Source of the DNA: Fictibacillus phosphorivorans | GTDB lineage: Bacteria > Bacillota > Bacilli > Bacillales > Fictibacillaceae | Direction: 5' to 3' | DNA length: 64,000 nucleotides | Assembly: GCF_007673525.1 (NCBI RefSeq) | Contig: NZ_VDZU01000001.1 | Location: forward strand, 930,001-994,000 | Part shown: positions 16,674 through 25,292 of the stretch, piece after piece | Position numbering within the stretch: position 1 is the first letter of the stretch | Layout of the letters: each line of letters opens with the position of its first letter | The notes under the pieces: model-generated | What the model saw: only the letters and a program-made list of their open reading frames with translations | The model's database searches: none | What the model was told of the DNA's origin: nothing | Made by a program: the position numbers and the translations under genes

Positions 16674-17378
16674 ATGATCACTGTAAGGAATCTATCTTAT
16701 GCATTTAAAATTGGTAAGAAAGAAAAAGAGAATATCGTACCGGTTCTGCATCATGTCGATCTGCAAGTAGCTGAAGGTGAGATCGTAGCGATCGTAGGAA
16801 GAAGCGGATCAGGAAAGTCGACTCTATTAAACCTGATTTCTGGTTTTATTAAATCGCAAACAGGAGATATCACGATTGATGGACAACAGGTAAGCAAATT
16901 GTCTGAATCAAAATGGGCTGAATTCCGATTAGAGCATCTAGGATTTATTTTTCAAAGCTTTCAGTTGATTCCTAGTATGACAGCCTTTGAAAATGTAGAG
17001 CTTCCATTAGTATTAAAAGGCGTTAGCGAAAAAGAGAGAAAAGATCAAACGATGAAAATGTTAAAGAAGGTTGGATTAGAGAAGTACCAAAGTCATTATC
17101 CGGGAGAGCTTTCAGGAGGTCAGCAGCAGCGCGTTAGTATAGCCCGGGCATTAATCCTGAATCCTCCTCTTATTCTAGCGGATGAACCAACAGGTAGTCT
17201 TGATTCTGAGAACGAAAAAGAACTATTAAACTTTATAAAAGAATTGAATGAAAAAGATGGTATTACGTTTTTAATCATTACACATGACCATGAAGTAGCT
17301 TCGATTGCTCATCGAAAAGTGGAGATCAGAGACGGTTACTTAAGAGAAGGGAGCAAGCTTCATGAAGTTCAAAGATAA
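16674..17378 (+). CDS. MacB/LolD-type ABC transporter ATPase
   Basis: A 234-residue ATP-binding subunit. Walker A is GRSGSGKST (about residues 42-50), the Q-loop is IFQSFQLIP, the signature is LSGGQQQRVSIARAL, Walker B is LILADEPTGSLD, and the H-loop is LIITHDHE. The sequence class (MacB/FtsE/LolD) pairs with FtsX-like permeases and commonly drives mechanotransmission or extrusion of peptides and antibiotics. The reading frame overlaps the next gene by 17 bases. GGGGTG precedes ATG. Confidence 0.92.
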   Translation: MITVRNLSYAFKIGKKEKENIVPVLHHVDLQVAEGEIVAIVGRSGSGKSTLLNLISGFIKSQTGDITIDGQQVSKLSESKWAEFRLEHLGFIFQSFQLIPSMTAFENVELPLVLKGVSEKERKDQTMKMLKKVGLEKYQSHYPGELSGGQQQRVSIARALILNPPLILADEPTGSLDSENEKELLNFIKELNEKDGITFLIITHDHEVASIAHRKVEIRDGYLREGSKLHEVQR

Positions 17379-18675
17379 ACATCGGTTCGTAAGAAGTAAT
17401 ATGAAAAGAAACAAGACTCGTGTATGGATGACAATCCTGGCATCTACGATGGGGTGTGCCTTTTTGATCATGCTCGCCTCTGTAGGCTTTGCGATTCATA
17501 AGACTGCGGTAGATGATGTGATGAGTTATCGATTGATGAACGAGATTGAAATACAGAATGATAACGGTCCTTTGGTTGAGGAAGACGTGAAAAAACTCCA
17601 AGATATTAAGAATGTTAAAGCGGTTAGTCGAAAGAAATATGTACCTGCGAGCGAAATGACCCTAGGGGAATACACGGTATATGCTGAAGTAAACAGTGTA
17701 AATATGCCTTCTGAGAGAAAAGCGGGTTTGCAACTTGAAAAAGGGAGAATGCCTAAGAGTAAAAATGAAATTATAATCGGACACCATTTTGCTCAAGAAT
17801 TAAGAAAAGAGATGCCAGAAAACTTTACAGAAGGAATGAGTGACGAAGAGGCACAAAAGGAGATGAAGAAATTTGCTTATGACGGAGATTTATTAAATCA
17901 AACATTAACCTATCATATGAAGGTAGATAATCCAGACATCAAAACAGAAACACAGATAAAAACGGTACAAGTAAAAGTTGTAGGAATTAAAGAGAAACCA
18001 AAAAAAGAATGGATGACTGACAGTTCGGTAATGATTACAGACGATCTTCATAGTGAAATTATGCCTCTATTAACTGAAATAGATCCTGAACTTAAGAACA
18101 GTGATGATTCTTACACTTCTGTCAGAGTATATACGTCTTCAGCCGAAGATGTTAAAGAAGTGTCCGAAAAGATTAAAGATAAAGGATATCTTACTTATTC
18201 TGTTGTTAGCGAACTAAAAGAACTGAACATCTATTTTACATTGTTTAAAGCAGGATTAATCTTTATCGGTGCTATCGCTGTACTTATTGCTTCTATTGGA
18301 ATTTTTAATACGATGACGATGGCTGTTACGGAACGCTCCCAAGATATCGGAATCATGAAAGCGATCGGTGCTACACCAAAAACGATCAAGCGCATCTTTC
18401 TTTTAGAGAGTGGATACATCGGACTATGGGGAGTGGGATTAGGAACCATTTTAGCGTATCTCATCAGCTATGGAATCAATTTCGCTCTTCCTATCATCGT
18501 TGAACAGTTTATGAACGAAAAGCCACCAGAAGATTTCATTTTGTCTTATATCCCGTGGAGCCTGACTGTAATCGCTGTTACGATCTGTATGAGCGTAACT
18601 TTACTTTCTGGTTGGCGGCCAGCAGCTAAAGCCACCACTGTTGATGTATTAAAAGCGTTAAGAAGAGATGTATAA
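17362..18675 (+). CDS. MacB-type FtsX-like ABC permease
   Basis: A 437-residue permease with the MacB topology. One N-terminal membrane segment (about residues 20-45) is followed by a large extracytoplasmic domain (about 46-285), then three C-terminal membrane segments forming the FtsX domain, including MTMAVTERSQDIGIMKAIGATPKTI. It starts inside the ATPase gene, so translation is coupled. No periplasmic adaptor gene of the YknX type lies beside it. Confidence 0.9.
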   Translation: MKFKDKHRFVRSNMKRNKTRVWMTILASTMGCAFLIMLASVGFAIHKTAVDDVMSYRLMNEIEIQNDNGPLVEEDVKKLQDIKNVKAVSRKKYVPASEMTLGEYTVYAEVNSVNMPSERKAGLQLEKGRMPKSKNEIIIGHHFAQELRKEMPENFTEGMSDEEAQKEMKKFAYDGDLLNQTLTYHMKVDNPDIKTETQIKTVQVKVVGIKEKPKKEWMTDSSVMITDDLHSEIMPLLTEIDPELKNSDDSYTSVRVYTSSAEDVKEVSEKIKDKGYLTYSVVSELKELNIYFTLFKAGLIFIGAIAVLIASIGIFNTMTMAVTERSQDIGIMKAIGATPKTIKRIFLLESGYIGLWGVGLGTILAYLISYGINFALPIIVEQFMNEKPPEDFILSYIPWSLTVIAVTICMSVTLLSGWRPAAKATTVDVLKALRRDV

Positions 18676-18680
18676 AAAAG

Positions 18681-18720
18681 CATCAGCCGAAATTAAGTAA
18701 TCGGCTGGTGTTTTCTTTTT
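18681..18720 (+). terminator. Terminator of the MacB-like operon
   Basis: CATCAGCCGA pairs with TCGGCTGGTG around a 10-base loop, followed by TTTTC and TTTTT. Confidence 0.8.
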
Positions 18721-18808
18721 GTATAAGCAATCAAAACGGATTAGCTCTTTTTAGAGGATAACTCTAAACCAAAATCGAAAGGGATATAACAGAGGAGTGA
18801 ATGAGCAT

Positions 18809-19510
18809 ATGAAACAGAACAGCACAAAGCAAATTATTGCCATGGGAGGCGGAGGCTTTTCCATGGAGCCCGAGAATAAACGGTTAGATCGGTATATTCT
18901 GAAGCAGAGTACAGCTGATCGACCTCGCATTTGTTTTATTCCTACAGCAAGCGGTGATGCGGATGGTTATATCGAACGATTTTATAAAGCTTTTCAATCT
19001 GAAGATTGTGAACCTGCACATCTTTCACTCTTTTCACCACCTGAACATTTGGAGAGTTTTGTAGAGCAGCAGGATATTTTTTATGTAGGTGGTGGCAATA
19101 CAAAAAATCTTTTAGCGCTATGGAGAGAATGGGATCTAGATGTTCTTTTGAAGAAAGCATATGAAGATGGAAAGATTTTAGCGGGACTCAGCGCGGGATC
19201 TCTCTGCTGGTTTGAAGAAGGCGTAACCGATTCCTTCGGTCCATTGGCTATGCTAGACTGTTTAGGCTTCATCAAAGGAAGTCATTGTCCGCATTATGAT
19301 GGAGAAACAGAGCGAAGACCTGCTTATCATAAACTTATCGAAAATGGACTGAAAGCGGGATATGCTGCAGATGATGGAGCGGGACTGCATTTTGTGGATG
19401 GCGAACTGCATACCGTTGTCAGTTCAAGGGAAAATGCGAAAGCCTATTTGGTAGAGTTTGATGGAGAGAACGTGAACGAGCAGGAGATTGAGACACTTTT
19501 TTTAAAATAA
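18809..19510 (+). CDS. Peptidase E (S51 family)
   Basis: A 233-residue S51 peptidase related to cyanophycinase and alpha-aspartyl dipeptidase PepE. The nucleophile serine lies in AGLSAGSLCW (about residue 133), preceded by the FYVGGGNTKNLL glycine-rich loop. FIKGSHCPHYDGE and YAADDGAGLHF are later conserved blocks. It is expected in the cytosol, cleaving N-terminal Asp-X dipeptides. AGAGGAG (18791-18797) overlaps an in-frame GTG, so ATG 18809 is chosen. Confidence 0.9.
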   Translation: MKQNSTKQIIAMGGGGFSMEPENKRLDRYILKQSTADRPRICFIPTASGDADGYIERFYKAFQSEDCEPAHLSLFSPPEHLESFVEQQDIFYVGGGNTKNLLALWREWDLDVLLKKAYEDGKILAGLSAGSLCWFEEGVTDSFGPLAMLDCLGFIKGSHCPHYDGETERRPAYHKLIENGLKAGYAADDGAGLHFVDGELHTVVSSRENAKAYLVEFDGENVNEQEIETLFLK

Positions 19511-19576
19511 AGGTTTAAAGTTCTGATGATTGGGCGGAAAATGTACTATTCGTTAATCATCAGGAGGTAAATCGCT

Positions 19577-20176
19577 TTGAAAAAAATAGGAACAGTTTTG
19601 TTCTATATGATGCTCGTACTCTTACTCGCATCATGTGGTAACAAAGATAAAGAAAACGAGCATAAAAATCATGATATGGAAGAGTCCAAAGCGCAATCTC
19701 AAGCTGCATCTAGTAAGGTGAAAGGCGGTTCATATATCGTAAACCTTGTTAATGCAAAAGGAGATAAAGCAGGAGAAGCAACGTTAACCCAAACCGGAGA
19801 TGGGGTAAAGGTCGAAGTGAATGTAACTGGGGTAAAGCCAGGTGAACATGGCATTCATTTTCATGAAACAGCAAAGTGTACACCACCGGATTTCAAGTCT
19901 GCAGGAGCACACTTTAATCCTACCGAAAAGAAGCATGGATTTCTGAATCCGAAAGGACCACACGTAGGAGATATTCAAAATGTGAAGGCTGATAAAAGCG
20001 GAGTCGTAAAAGACGAAGTTCTATCCAACCTCGTGACACTTTCTGAAGACAGTAAAAACTCTCTTTTTGCTAACGGTGGAACATCACTAGTTATCCATGA
20101 CAAGGCCGATGACTATAAAACAGATCCAGCAGGAAATTCGGGAGATCGTGTGTTGTGTGGGGTAATTAAAAAGTAA
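19577..20176 (+). CDS. sodC: Cu/Zn superoxide dismutase-like lipoprotein (YojM/SodC type)
   Basis: A 199-residue protein starting at TTG (CAGGAGG 9 bases upstream) with a lipobox LASC (Cys20), hence anchored outside the membrane. A short charged linker leads to a SodC domain. All metal-ligand motifs are readable: HGIHFHE, AGAHFNP, KHGFLNPKGPHVGD and LVIHDKADD, as are the conserved disulfide Cys residues (AKC and LCGVI) and the channel Arg (GDRVLCG). The Bacillus subtilis homologue YojM has lost copper ligands, whereas this copy looks complete, so dismutase activity is plausible. Confidence 0.9.
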   Translation: MKKIGTVLFYMMLVLLLASCGNKDKENEHKNHDMEESKAQSQAASSKVKGGSYIVNLVNAKGDKAGEATLTQTGDGVKVEVNVTGVKPGEHGIHFHETAKCTPPDFKSAGAHFNPTEKKHGFLNPKGPHVGDIQNVKADKSGVVKDEVLSNLVTLSEDSKNSLFANGGTSLVIHDKADDYKTDPAGNSGDRVLCGVIKK

Positions 20177-20220
20177 GGCTATTATCCTGTTGGTATCGTT
20201 TTTGCAAGTACCACTAAAAC

Positions 20221-20264
20221 AAAGCTGGCACCTCATCATAATTGATAAGGTGCCAGCTTTTTTT
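20221..20264. terminator. Bidirectional terminator between sodC and the ABC-2 operon
   Basis: AAAGCTGGCACCT pairs with AGGTGCCAGCTTT around a 14-base loop, followed by seven T on +. It also ends the convergent ABC-2 transcript on -. Confidence 0.85.
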
Positions 20265-21057
20265 AACTTCCTGTACTCGTAAATGCCTTCAGCCCTCTAT
20301 TCCAAAACCAGTAAGCAATGATGCAAGAGACAATTGCGACAACAGGTGTTAAGAGAGCCATTCTTTCAAACCCTGAACCTTTAATAAAATAAGCTGCAGG
20401 ATAAAAAGCAGTAAATCCATAAGGAACAATCCATGTTAGGAAGTGACGGATTCCTTTATGATAGATCGTTAAAGGATAACGAGCAAAATCACTTAAATTA
20501 AAGATTGTCCATACAATTGGCAGACTGTCGACCATCCAAAACGACAGAGTCGCAAAGAAGAGGTTGATTGCGACGAAAATGAAACCTGATGCGATAATCA
20601 TGACAACAAGTATAAAGAATTCCAGGACACCCCAAGAGATGCCTAAGTGTGGCATTGCTGTACTGATGACGATAATCCCTATGAACAACTGACCAAAACC
20701 ATCTTGCTGCAATCGGTCTGCGATAAAATGAAACAGAGGATTGATCGGTCTGATCAAGAGACGATCGAATTTTCCTGGTCGAATATACTGCCAGCCAAGC
20801 GTCCATAGATTATCAAAGAATATATGATGGATGGAACGGCCAGTAGCAGCAATTCCGTAAATAAATAAAATTTCATAAAAGGTCCAACCGTTTAAGGCAT
20901 GGATATGATCAAAAACAATTTTAACGAAGAAAATTCCTGCGAACTGCTGAAGCATAACAGAGAGGACACCAAGTAAGAAATCCATCCTGTACTCCAACAT
21001 GACTTTTAAGTTTTGTTTGCAAAATAAGTAATATAATTTCACATATCGTGATAGCAT
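20263..21057 (-). CDS. ABC-2 type transporter permease (COG3694-like)
   Basis: A 264-residue membrane protein with about six hydrophobic segments. It matches the second permease of the ATPase/COG4587/COG3694 three-gene export systems: YYLFCKQNLKVMLEYRMDF at the N-terminus and RPGKFDRLLIRPINPLFHF in the middle. GGAGGTGA before ATG 21057 decides the start. It is the last gene of the operon, 12 bases after the previous stop. The substrate is unknown; the class includes drug and viologen exporters. Confidence 0.82.
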   Translation of the reverse strand: MLSRYVKLYYLFCKQNLKVMLEYRMDFLLGVLSVMLQQFAGIFFVKIVFDHIHALNGWTFYEILFIYGIAATGRSIHHIFFDNLWTLGWQYIRPGKFDRLLIRPINPLFHFIADRLQQDGFGQLFIGIIVISTAMPHLGISWGVLEFFILVVMIIASGFIFVAINLFFATLSFWMVDSLPIVWTIFNLSDFARYPLTIYHKGIRHFLTWIVPYGFTAFYPAAYFIKGSGFERMALLTPVVAIVSCIIAYWFWNRGLKAFTSTGS

Positions 21058-21069
21058 CAGCGTCACCTC

Positions 21070-21858
21070 CTAACCTCCAAAAATAGTTACCTTTTTTATT
21101 GCGATTGTCCATAACACTCTTAATAAGACAAAGAGTGAAACCGCCCAAAATACTTGTGATCCGAGCGCCAGCCAAGCTTCTGTTCCTGAGAGGATGCCAG
21201 TGTAAATCGCAACTGGTACATAGACCATCGCTTGGAATGGTAGAAACAGACTTATTGTTTGAAACCATTCTGGAAAGAGAATAAGCGGGACAAGCGCACC
21301 AGAAAAAAAGGAGATAACTGCTTCTTTCATGACTTGCAGACCCCAAAGATTTATCGTCCAAAATGCTAGAATGGCAATCAATAGATCAAAAAAAGTACCG
21401 ATCCAAATACCCATAAATGCACTGATTAAGAATAATAGACCGGCTTGCCATGTAGTTGGCAGTGTGATATCCATAAAAATAAATGCGAGAATGCTTAAAG
21501 GCAGAGCCCCACGTACAAAATGAATAATTTTATCACCTAGATCCATAGCGACCAAACGAGTAATCAAGTTGTAAGGCCTCATCAATTCTATCGCAACATT
21601 TCCATCTTTAATCGTATGGGCCAATTCCTGACCTACACCTGAAACAAACATCTGTAAAAACATAGCGATAATGATGTACGTAATCATCCCGTCGAATGGC
21701 AGTCCTTCAATCTCTGTTCTGCTGCTGTAAACGGCTTTCCAAAAGAAATAGATAACAAGCATCCGGAGCAAAATAGAAAAAGTATTAGCCCAGAACCATG
21801 CTGAATAGGCAGCATGTACTTGCATCTGCACTCTAGCAAACTCAATGTATTTCCTCAT
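21070..21858 (-). CDS. ABC-2 type transporter permease (COG4587-like)
   Basis: A 262-residue membrane protein with an N-terminal amphipathic region (MRKYIEFARVQMQVHAAY) and six hydrophobic segments. IKDGNVAIELMRPYNL is the counterpart of the loop seen in its sister permease. The two permeases probably form a heterodimer with the upstream ATPase. The start (GAAGGAGG, 6 bases before ATG) overlaps the ATPase gene end by 17 bases. Confidence 0.82.
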   Translation of the reverse strand: MRKYIEFARVQMQVHAAYSAWFWANTFSILLRMLVIYFFWKAVYSSRTEIEGLPFDGMITYIIIAMFLQMFVSGVGQELAHTIKDGNVAIELMRPYNLITRLVAMDLGDKIIHFVRGALPLSILAFIFMDITLPTTWQAGLLFLISAFMGIWIGTFFDLLIAILAFWTINLWGLQVMKEAVISFFSGALVPLILFPEWFQTISLFLPFQAMVYVPVAIYTGILSGTEAWLALGSQVFWAVSLFVLLRVLWTIAIKKVTIFGG

Positions 21859-22870
21859 GCTGAACCTCCTTCTTCATGCCTCTTCCATATATTTCTTCTA
21901 CGATGGTTTCTATCTTGGCATCGGCAATGGTTAAATCAGCAACAGAATAATGGTTCATCATCGTATGGATGACTTCTGCACCAGAGATATGTTTATTGCT
22001 GAATGATAGGGATACAAGATGTGGTTCTTCATCGCTTTTTGGAAGTACCTCTGTTATGTCACACAAGGTTTCCGGCAAAACAAAAGAATCAGCAGCATCT
22101 TCTAGTTCAAAATGAATTACGCGCTTATCACCGAACTGTGATTTGATATCTTGGATAGACCCATCATAGATCACACTTCCATCATCGATGATGATGATTC
22201 GCTGACAGATCTCTTCGATGTCCTGCATGTCATGAGTGGTGAGAAGCACAGTTGTGCCGTATCTAGCGTTCATCTGTTTGATGAAAGCACGAATTCGAAC
22301 CTTTACAGCTACATCTAATCCGATTGTAGGTTCATCCAAATAGACTACTTTTGGTCGGTGTAAAAATGCAGCAGCAAGTTCACAGCGCATCTTTTGTCCT
22401 AATGAAAGCTGTCTTACAGGGATACCAAGCAAGGGTTCTAAATGAAGTACTTCTACGAACTCTTTTAAAGTCTCTTCATATTGTGCTTGAGGAATCTCGT
22501 AAATGTGTTTAAGAAGCTCATAGCTTTCTCTGACCGGAATGTCCCAGAATAGTTGTGTACGTTGACCGAATACAGCACCAATATGACTTGCATTCTGTTG
22601 TCTGTTCTCGTAAGGGATGATGCCATTTACCTTAACCTCTCCTGAAGTTGGAGTGAGAATGCCTGTTAACATCTTAATCGTAGTAGATTTCCCAGCACCG
22701 TTCGCACCAATATAGCCAACCATCTCTCCAGCATTAATATGCATGTTGATCTTCTTCACAGCTTTTTTTGTTTCAAATTTCCTATGAAACAATGATTTAA
22801 TGGCTCCTCTTAATCCAGGATCTCGTTTTGCAATCTTATAATGTTTTTCTAAATTTTTTACGACGATCAT
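21842..22870 (-). CDS. ABC-2 exporter ATPase (COG4586-like)
   Basis: A 342-residue ATPase. Walker A is GANGAGKSTTIK, the Q-loop region is FGQRTQLFWDIPV, the signature is LSLGQKMRCELAAAFL, Walker B is VVYLDEPTIGLD and the H-loop is LLTTHDMQD. A C-terminal extension of about 90 residues is typical of the daunorubicin-type/COG4586 group. AAGGAG before ATG 22870 excludes the longer frame to 22912. It is the first gene of a three-gene export operon whose leader carries a 9-codon ORF and an attenuator-like hairpin. Confidence 0.9.
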   Translation of the reverse strand: MIVVKNLEKHYKIAKRDPGLRGAIKSLFHRKFETKKAVKKINMHINAGEMVGYIGANGAGKSTTIKMLTGILTPTSGEVKVNGIIPYENRQQNASHIGAVFGQRTQLFWDIPVRESYELLKHIYEIPQAQYEETLKEFVEVLHLEPLLGIPVRQLSLGQKMRCELAAAFLHRPKVVYLDEPTIGLDVAVKVRIRAFIKQMNARYGTTVLLTTHDMQDIEEICQRIIIIDDGSVIYDGSIQDIKSQFGDKRVIHFELEDAADSFVLPETLCDITEVLPKSDEEPHLVSLSFSNKHISGAEVIHTMMNHYSVADLTIADAKIETIVEEIYGRGMKKEVQHEEIH

Positions 22871-22894
22871 AATTGTTCTCCTTAAAAATGGACA

Positions 22895-22922
22895 CAAAAA
22901 AACCACAGACAAATACCTGCGG
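22895..22922 (-). terminator. Attenuator-like terminator in the ABC-2 operon leader
   Basis: On the minus strand CCGCAG pairs with CTGTGG around an 8-base loop and is followed by seven T. It lies 25 bases before the ATPase start codon, so full-length mRNA requires readthrough. Confidence 0.65.
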
Positions 22923-22992
22923 ATGTGTGTGCATATGTAATTTTTTGCTCACCAAAAAAACACGCCAGGTTATAAATCGAAGGGATATGAAG

Positions 22993-23022
22993 TTAGTTTG
23001 ATTGTATGATAGAAATCCACAT
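22993..23022 (-). CDS. Putative 9-residue leader peptide MWISIIQSN
   Basis: On the minus strand AAGGAGAAGGATAAC precedes ATG, followed by TGG ATT TCT ATC ATA CAA TCA AAC TAA. It lies between a strong promoter (23057-23085) and the terminator at 22895-22922. Its ribosome site is as good as that of the structural genes. The layout is that of translation-coupled attenuation, as known for BmrB upstream of the bmrCD exporter. Evidence is positional only. Confidence 0.5.
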   Translation of the reverse strand: MWISIIQSN

Positions 23023-23056
23023 GTTATCCTTCTCCTTTTTGAAAACGGTTGCACTA

Positions 23057-23085
23057 AGTATACCGAAAACAACAGAAAATGTAAA
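23057..23085 (-). promoter_or_regulatory. Promoter of the ABC-2 exporter operon
   Basis: Minus strand TTTACA (23080-23085), 17 bases, TATACT (23057-23062). Transcription would begin near 23050, about 180 bases before the ATPase start. Confidence 0.6.
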
Positions 23086-23169
23086 ATATATCCTTGTTTT
23101 CAGATAGAAAGCGCTAGTTTAACGAAATCAAGCTTTGGGAAAGTAGAGCTAATGTAGACGTTTTTAGGA

Positions 23170-23391
23170 AAGGCTCTGTTTTCTAGAAAATTGTTGTATC
23201 TATCTTTTGTGTTTTTCTTCTTTGAATATTGATTGAAGTGTAAGATGCGAGACTCCTGCGGGACAGGTGGGCAGGTGAGACACTTAAAAGTGAAACGTAC
23301 GAATGTGGCTCACCGCCTGCCCCGCGGAAAGCGAGCATCTGAAACGGAGATCAATTACTACAGAGAGCAACATGATTAGAAAAACAGCCTT
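23170..23391. repeat. Bacillaceae GC-rich palindromic intergenic repeat, copy 1
   Basis: Imperfect terminal inverted repeats (23170-23185 AAGGCTCTGTTTTCTA; 23377-23391 TAGAAAAACAGCCTT) enclose a GC-rich core with GCGAGACTCCTGCGGGA, GGTGAGAC, GGCTCACC and GCGGAAAGCGAGC. The core is clearly more GC-rich than its surroundings. Three further copies lie in this window. Confidence 0.7.
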
Positions 23392-23417
23392 ATTAAAGGA
23401 GAAAAAGGAGGACGAAC

Positions 23418-25157
23418 ATGTACGATTACAATGGAGTTACAGATTCTTGGATGGCTTATTTAGGTAGATTGCCAGATTTGCTTCTCGCTATTTTAGTTTT
23501 ATTAATTGGTTGGCTAATCGCCTCATTGGTTGCAAAAGCAGTAAAAAAAGCATTACACAAAACAGATTTTGATAACAAAGTCTTGAAGTGGATGAAACCT
23601 GATACCCATGAAGATCAAGTGCAACAAACCCGTACAAGCAAGTATTCTTCTGAAGAAGTAATTAGTAAGGTTGTATTTTGGATTCTAATGGCAGTAGCCA
23701 TTGTTATGTTTTTGAACATGCTCAGTCTTCCGTACGTCGCACAACCAATATCAAATGCTTTAGGTGTGATTGCGGCAGCGATTCCTAATTTACTAAAAGC
23801 TGCACTAATCGCGGCAGTAGCTTGGTTGATAGCCTCTGGTTTATCGATCCTAGTTAAAAAGTTAGGTCAGAACACCAGATTTGAAAGGTTACTACACCGT
23901 TGGAAACTGACTCGTGATCCTCGTCAATCTGACAAAGCTGTTCTTTCTGCATCAAAAGCAGTATTCTACCTCACATTGTTATTGTTCCTGCCAGCTGTGT
24001 TATCTGCTTTAGGCATTGAAGCCATTTCTGAACCATTAGAAGGTATGCTGACAGGCCTCTTCGCATTCTTACCAAAACTGCTCGGAGCGGCAATCATTCT
24101 TTTTGTAGGGTGGTTGGTTGCTAAAATCGTTAAAGAGATCATCGTTAACTTCTTAGCGAGCATTGGTACAGACCGATTAGCTTCAAAACTTGGTGCGGAT
24201 CGTGCACTAGAAAAGACATCTCTTTCTCAGATCATTGGAACAATCGTTTATGTATTTATCTTAATTCCAGTTGTTATTTCAGCTTTAGAAACGCTTGATA
24301 TCAATGGGATTTCAGGTCCTGCCATCGGTATGTTAGGTCAGATCATGGACATGATTCCGAATATTATTGTTGCCATCCTTTTAGTAGCTGTTGGATTGTG
24401 GCTTGGCAAATGGGTGAAACAAGCAGTTACATCATTATTAGAACGAGTTGGATTCAATGGCATCTTCTATAAGATGGGCCTTGGTTCACTTCATAAAACA
24501 AATCAGACGTTCACGATCTCAGAAATGATTGGATATGCGGCTCAAGTCGTTGTTGTGCTGCTGTTTACGATTGAAGCACTTCAGCTCGTTAAGCTAGAGA
24601 GCTTAGTAAACATACTATCAGTTGTACTTGCGTATATCCCGATGGTGTTAACAGCTGTGTTGATACTAGGAATCGGTTTTTATGCTGGAGACCTTGTGAA
24701 ACGTGTTGTTCAAAGTATGATCAAACAACAAACAGAAGGAAAACTTCTTGGCAATATCGCAAAATATACGATAATCACACTAGCATTCTTTATGGCTCTT
24801 GATCAGCTTGGAGTAGCGAAAACAATCGTAAATGCTGCATTCATCCTCATTTTAGGTGGCTTTACGATTGCGTTTGGTCTAGCATTCGGATTGGGTGGCC
24901 GTGAAGCGGCTGGACGCACGCTGAATAAATGGAGCCGTAAGATGGAAGAGACGACGATTCAAAGTCCAGACCCAGCAGAATGGAAAGACAAGACGAGTTT
25001 AAAAGATTTCCGAACAGATTCTTCTAAACCGGAAAGCAATCTTATAGACGTAGAAATAAATAAACCACATACGATTTCAAAAGATCGTCAGTTCGATCAT
25101 TTAAATACACCTAGTGATGAATTTGGTATAAACAATAAACCAAAACGAAATGAGTAA
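23418..25157 (+). CDS. Mechanosensitive channel-type protein with five TM-helix repeats
   Basis: A 579-residue membrane protein built from five repeats of the conserved TM-helix module: LPDLLLAILVLLIGW, IPNLLKAALIAAVAW, LPKLLGAAIILFVGW, IPNIIVAILLVAVGLW and IPMVLTAVLILGIGF, each followed by an amphipathic helix. It ends with the MscS-like pore segment GFTIAFGLAFGLGGREAAG and a hydrophilic tail of about 80 residues. Such proteins are annotated as small-conductance mechanosensitive channel-like. AAAAGGAGG precedes ATG. Transport or gating function is inferred from the family only. Confidence 0.85.
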   Translation: MYDYNGVTDSWMAYLGRLPDLLLAILVLLIGWLIASLVAKAVKKALHKTDFDNKVLKWMKPDTHEDQVQQTRTSKYSSEEVISKVVFWILMAVAIVMFLNMLSLPYVAQPISNALGVIAAAIPNLLKAALIAAVAWLIASGLSILVKKLGQNTRFERLLHRWKLTRDPRQSDKAVLSASKAVFYLTLLLFLPAVLSALGIEAISEPLEGMLTGLFAFLPKLLGAAIILFVGWLVAKIVKEIIVNFLASIGTDRLASKLGADRALEKTSLSQIIGTIVYVFILIPVVISALETLDINGISGPAIGMLGQIMDMIPNIIVAILLVAVGLWLGKWVKQAVTSLLERVGFNGIFYKMGLGSLHKTNQTFTISEMIGYAAQVVVVLLFTIEALQLVKLESLVNILSVVLAYIPMVLTAVLILGIGFYAGDLVKRVVQSMIKQQTEGKLLGNIAKYTIITLAFFMALDQLGVAKTIVNAAFILILGGFTIAFGLAFGLGGREAAGRTLNKWSRKMEETTIQSPDPAEWKDKTSLKDFRTDSSKPESNLIDVEINKPHTISKDRQFDHLNTPSDEFGINNKPKRNE

Positions 25158-25176
25158 ATAAACTATAGAATGAAAT

Positions 25177-25217
25177 CGGCTCATAGAGGTGAAACTATCC
25201 CTTTATGAGTCGTTTTT
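25177..25217 (+). terminator. Terminator after the mechanosensitive-type gene
   Basis: CGGCTCATA pairs with TATGAGTCG with a long loop, followed by TTTTT. Confidence 0.6.
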
Positions 25218-25292
25218 AATCTGTTTTGCAGTTGTACTTTTAAGACATTGCTTATTAGATAGGATTATAAATGAGGAAAGGAGTTAAACAGT

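Noticed and set aside
20498..21361. Alternative-frame ORFs inside the ABC-2 permease genes
   Set aside because: The other frame on the same strand gives proper membrane proteins with ribosome sites and operon spacing.
22836..23072. 78-codon minus-strand ORF across the ABC-2 leader
   Set aside because: It runs through the attenuator hairpin and the ATPase ribosome site in another frame; the start lacks a ribosome site, whereas the 9-codon ORF has one.
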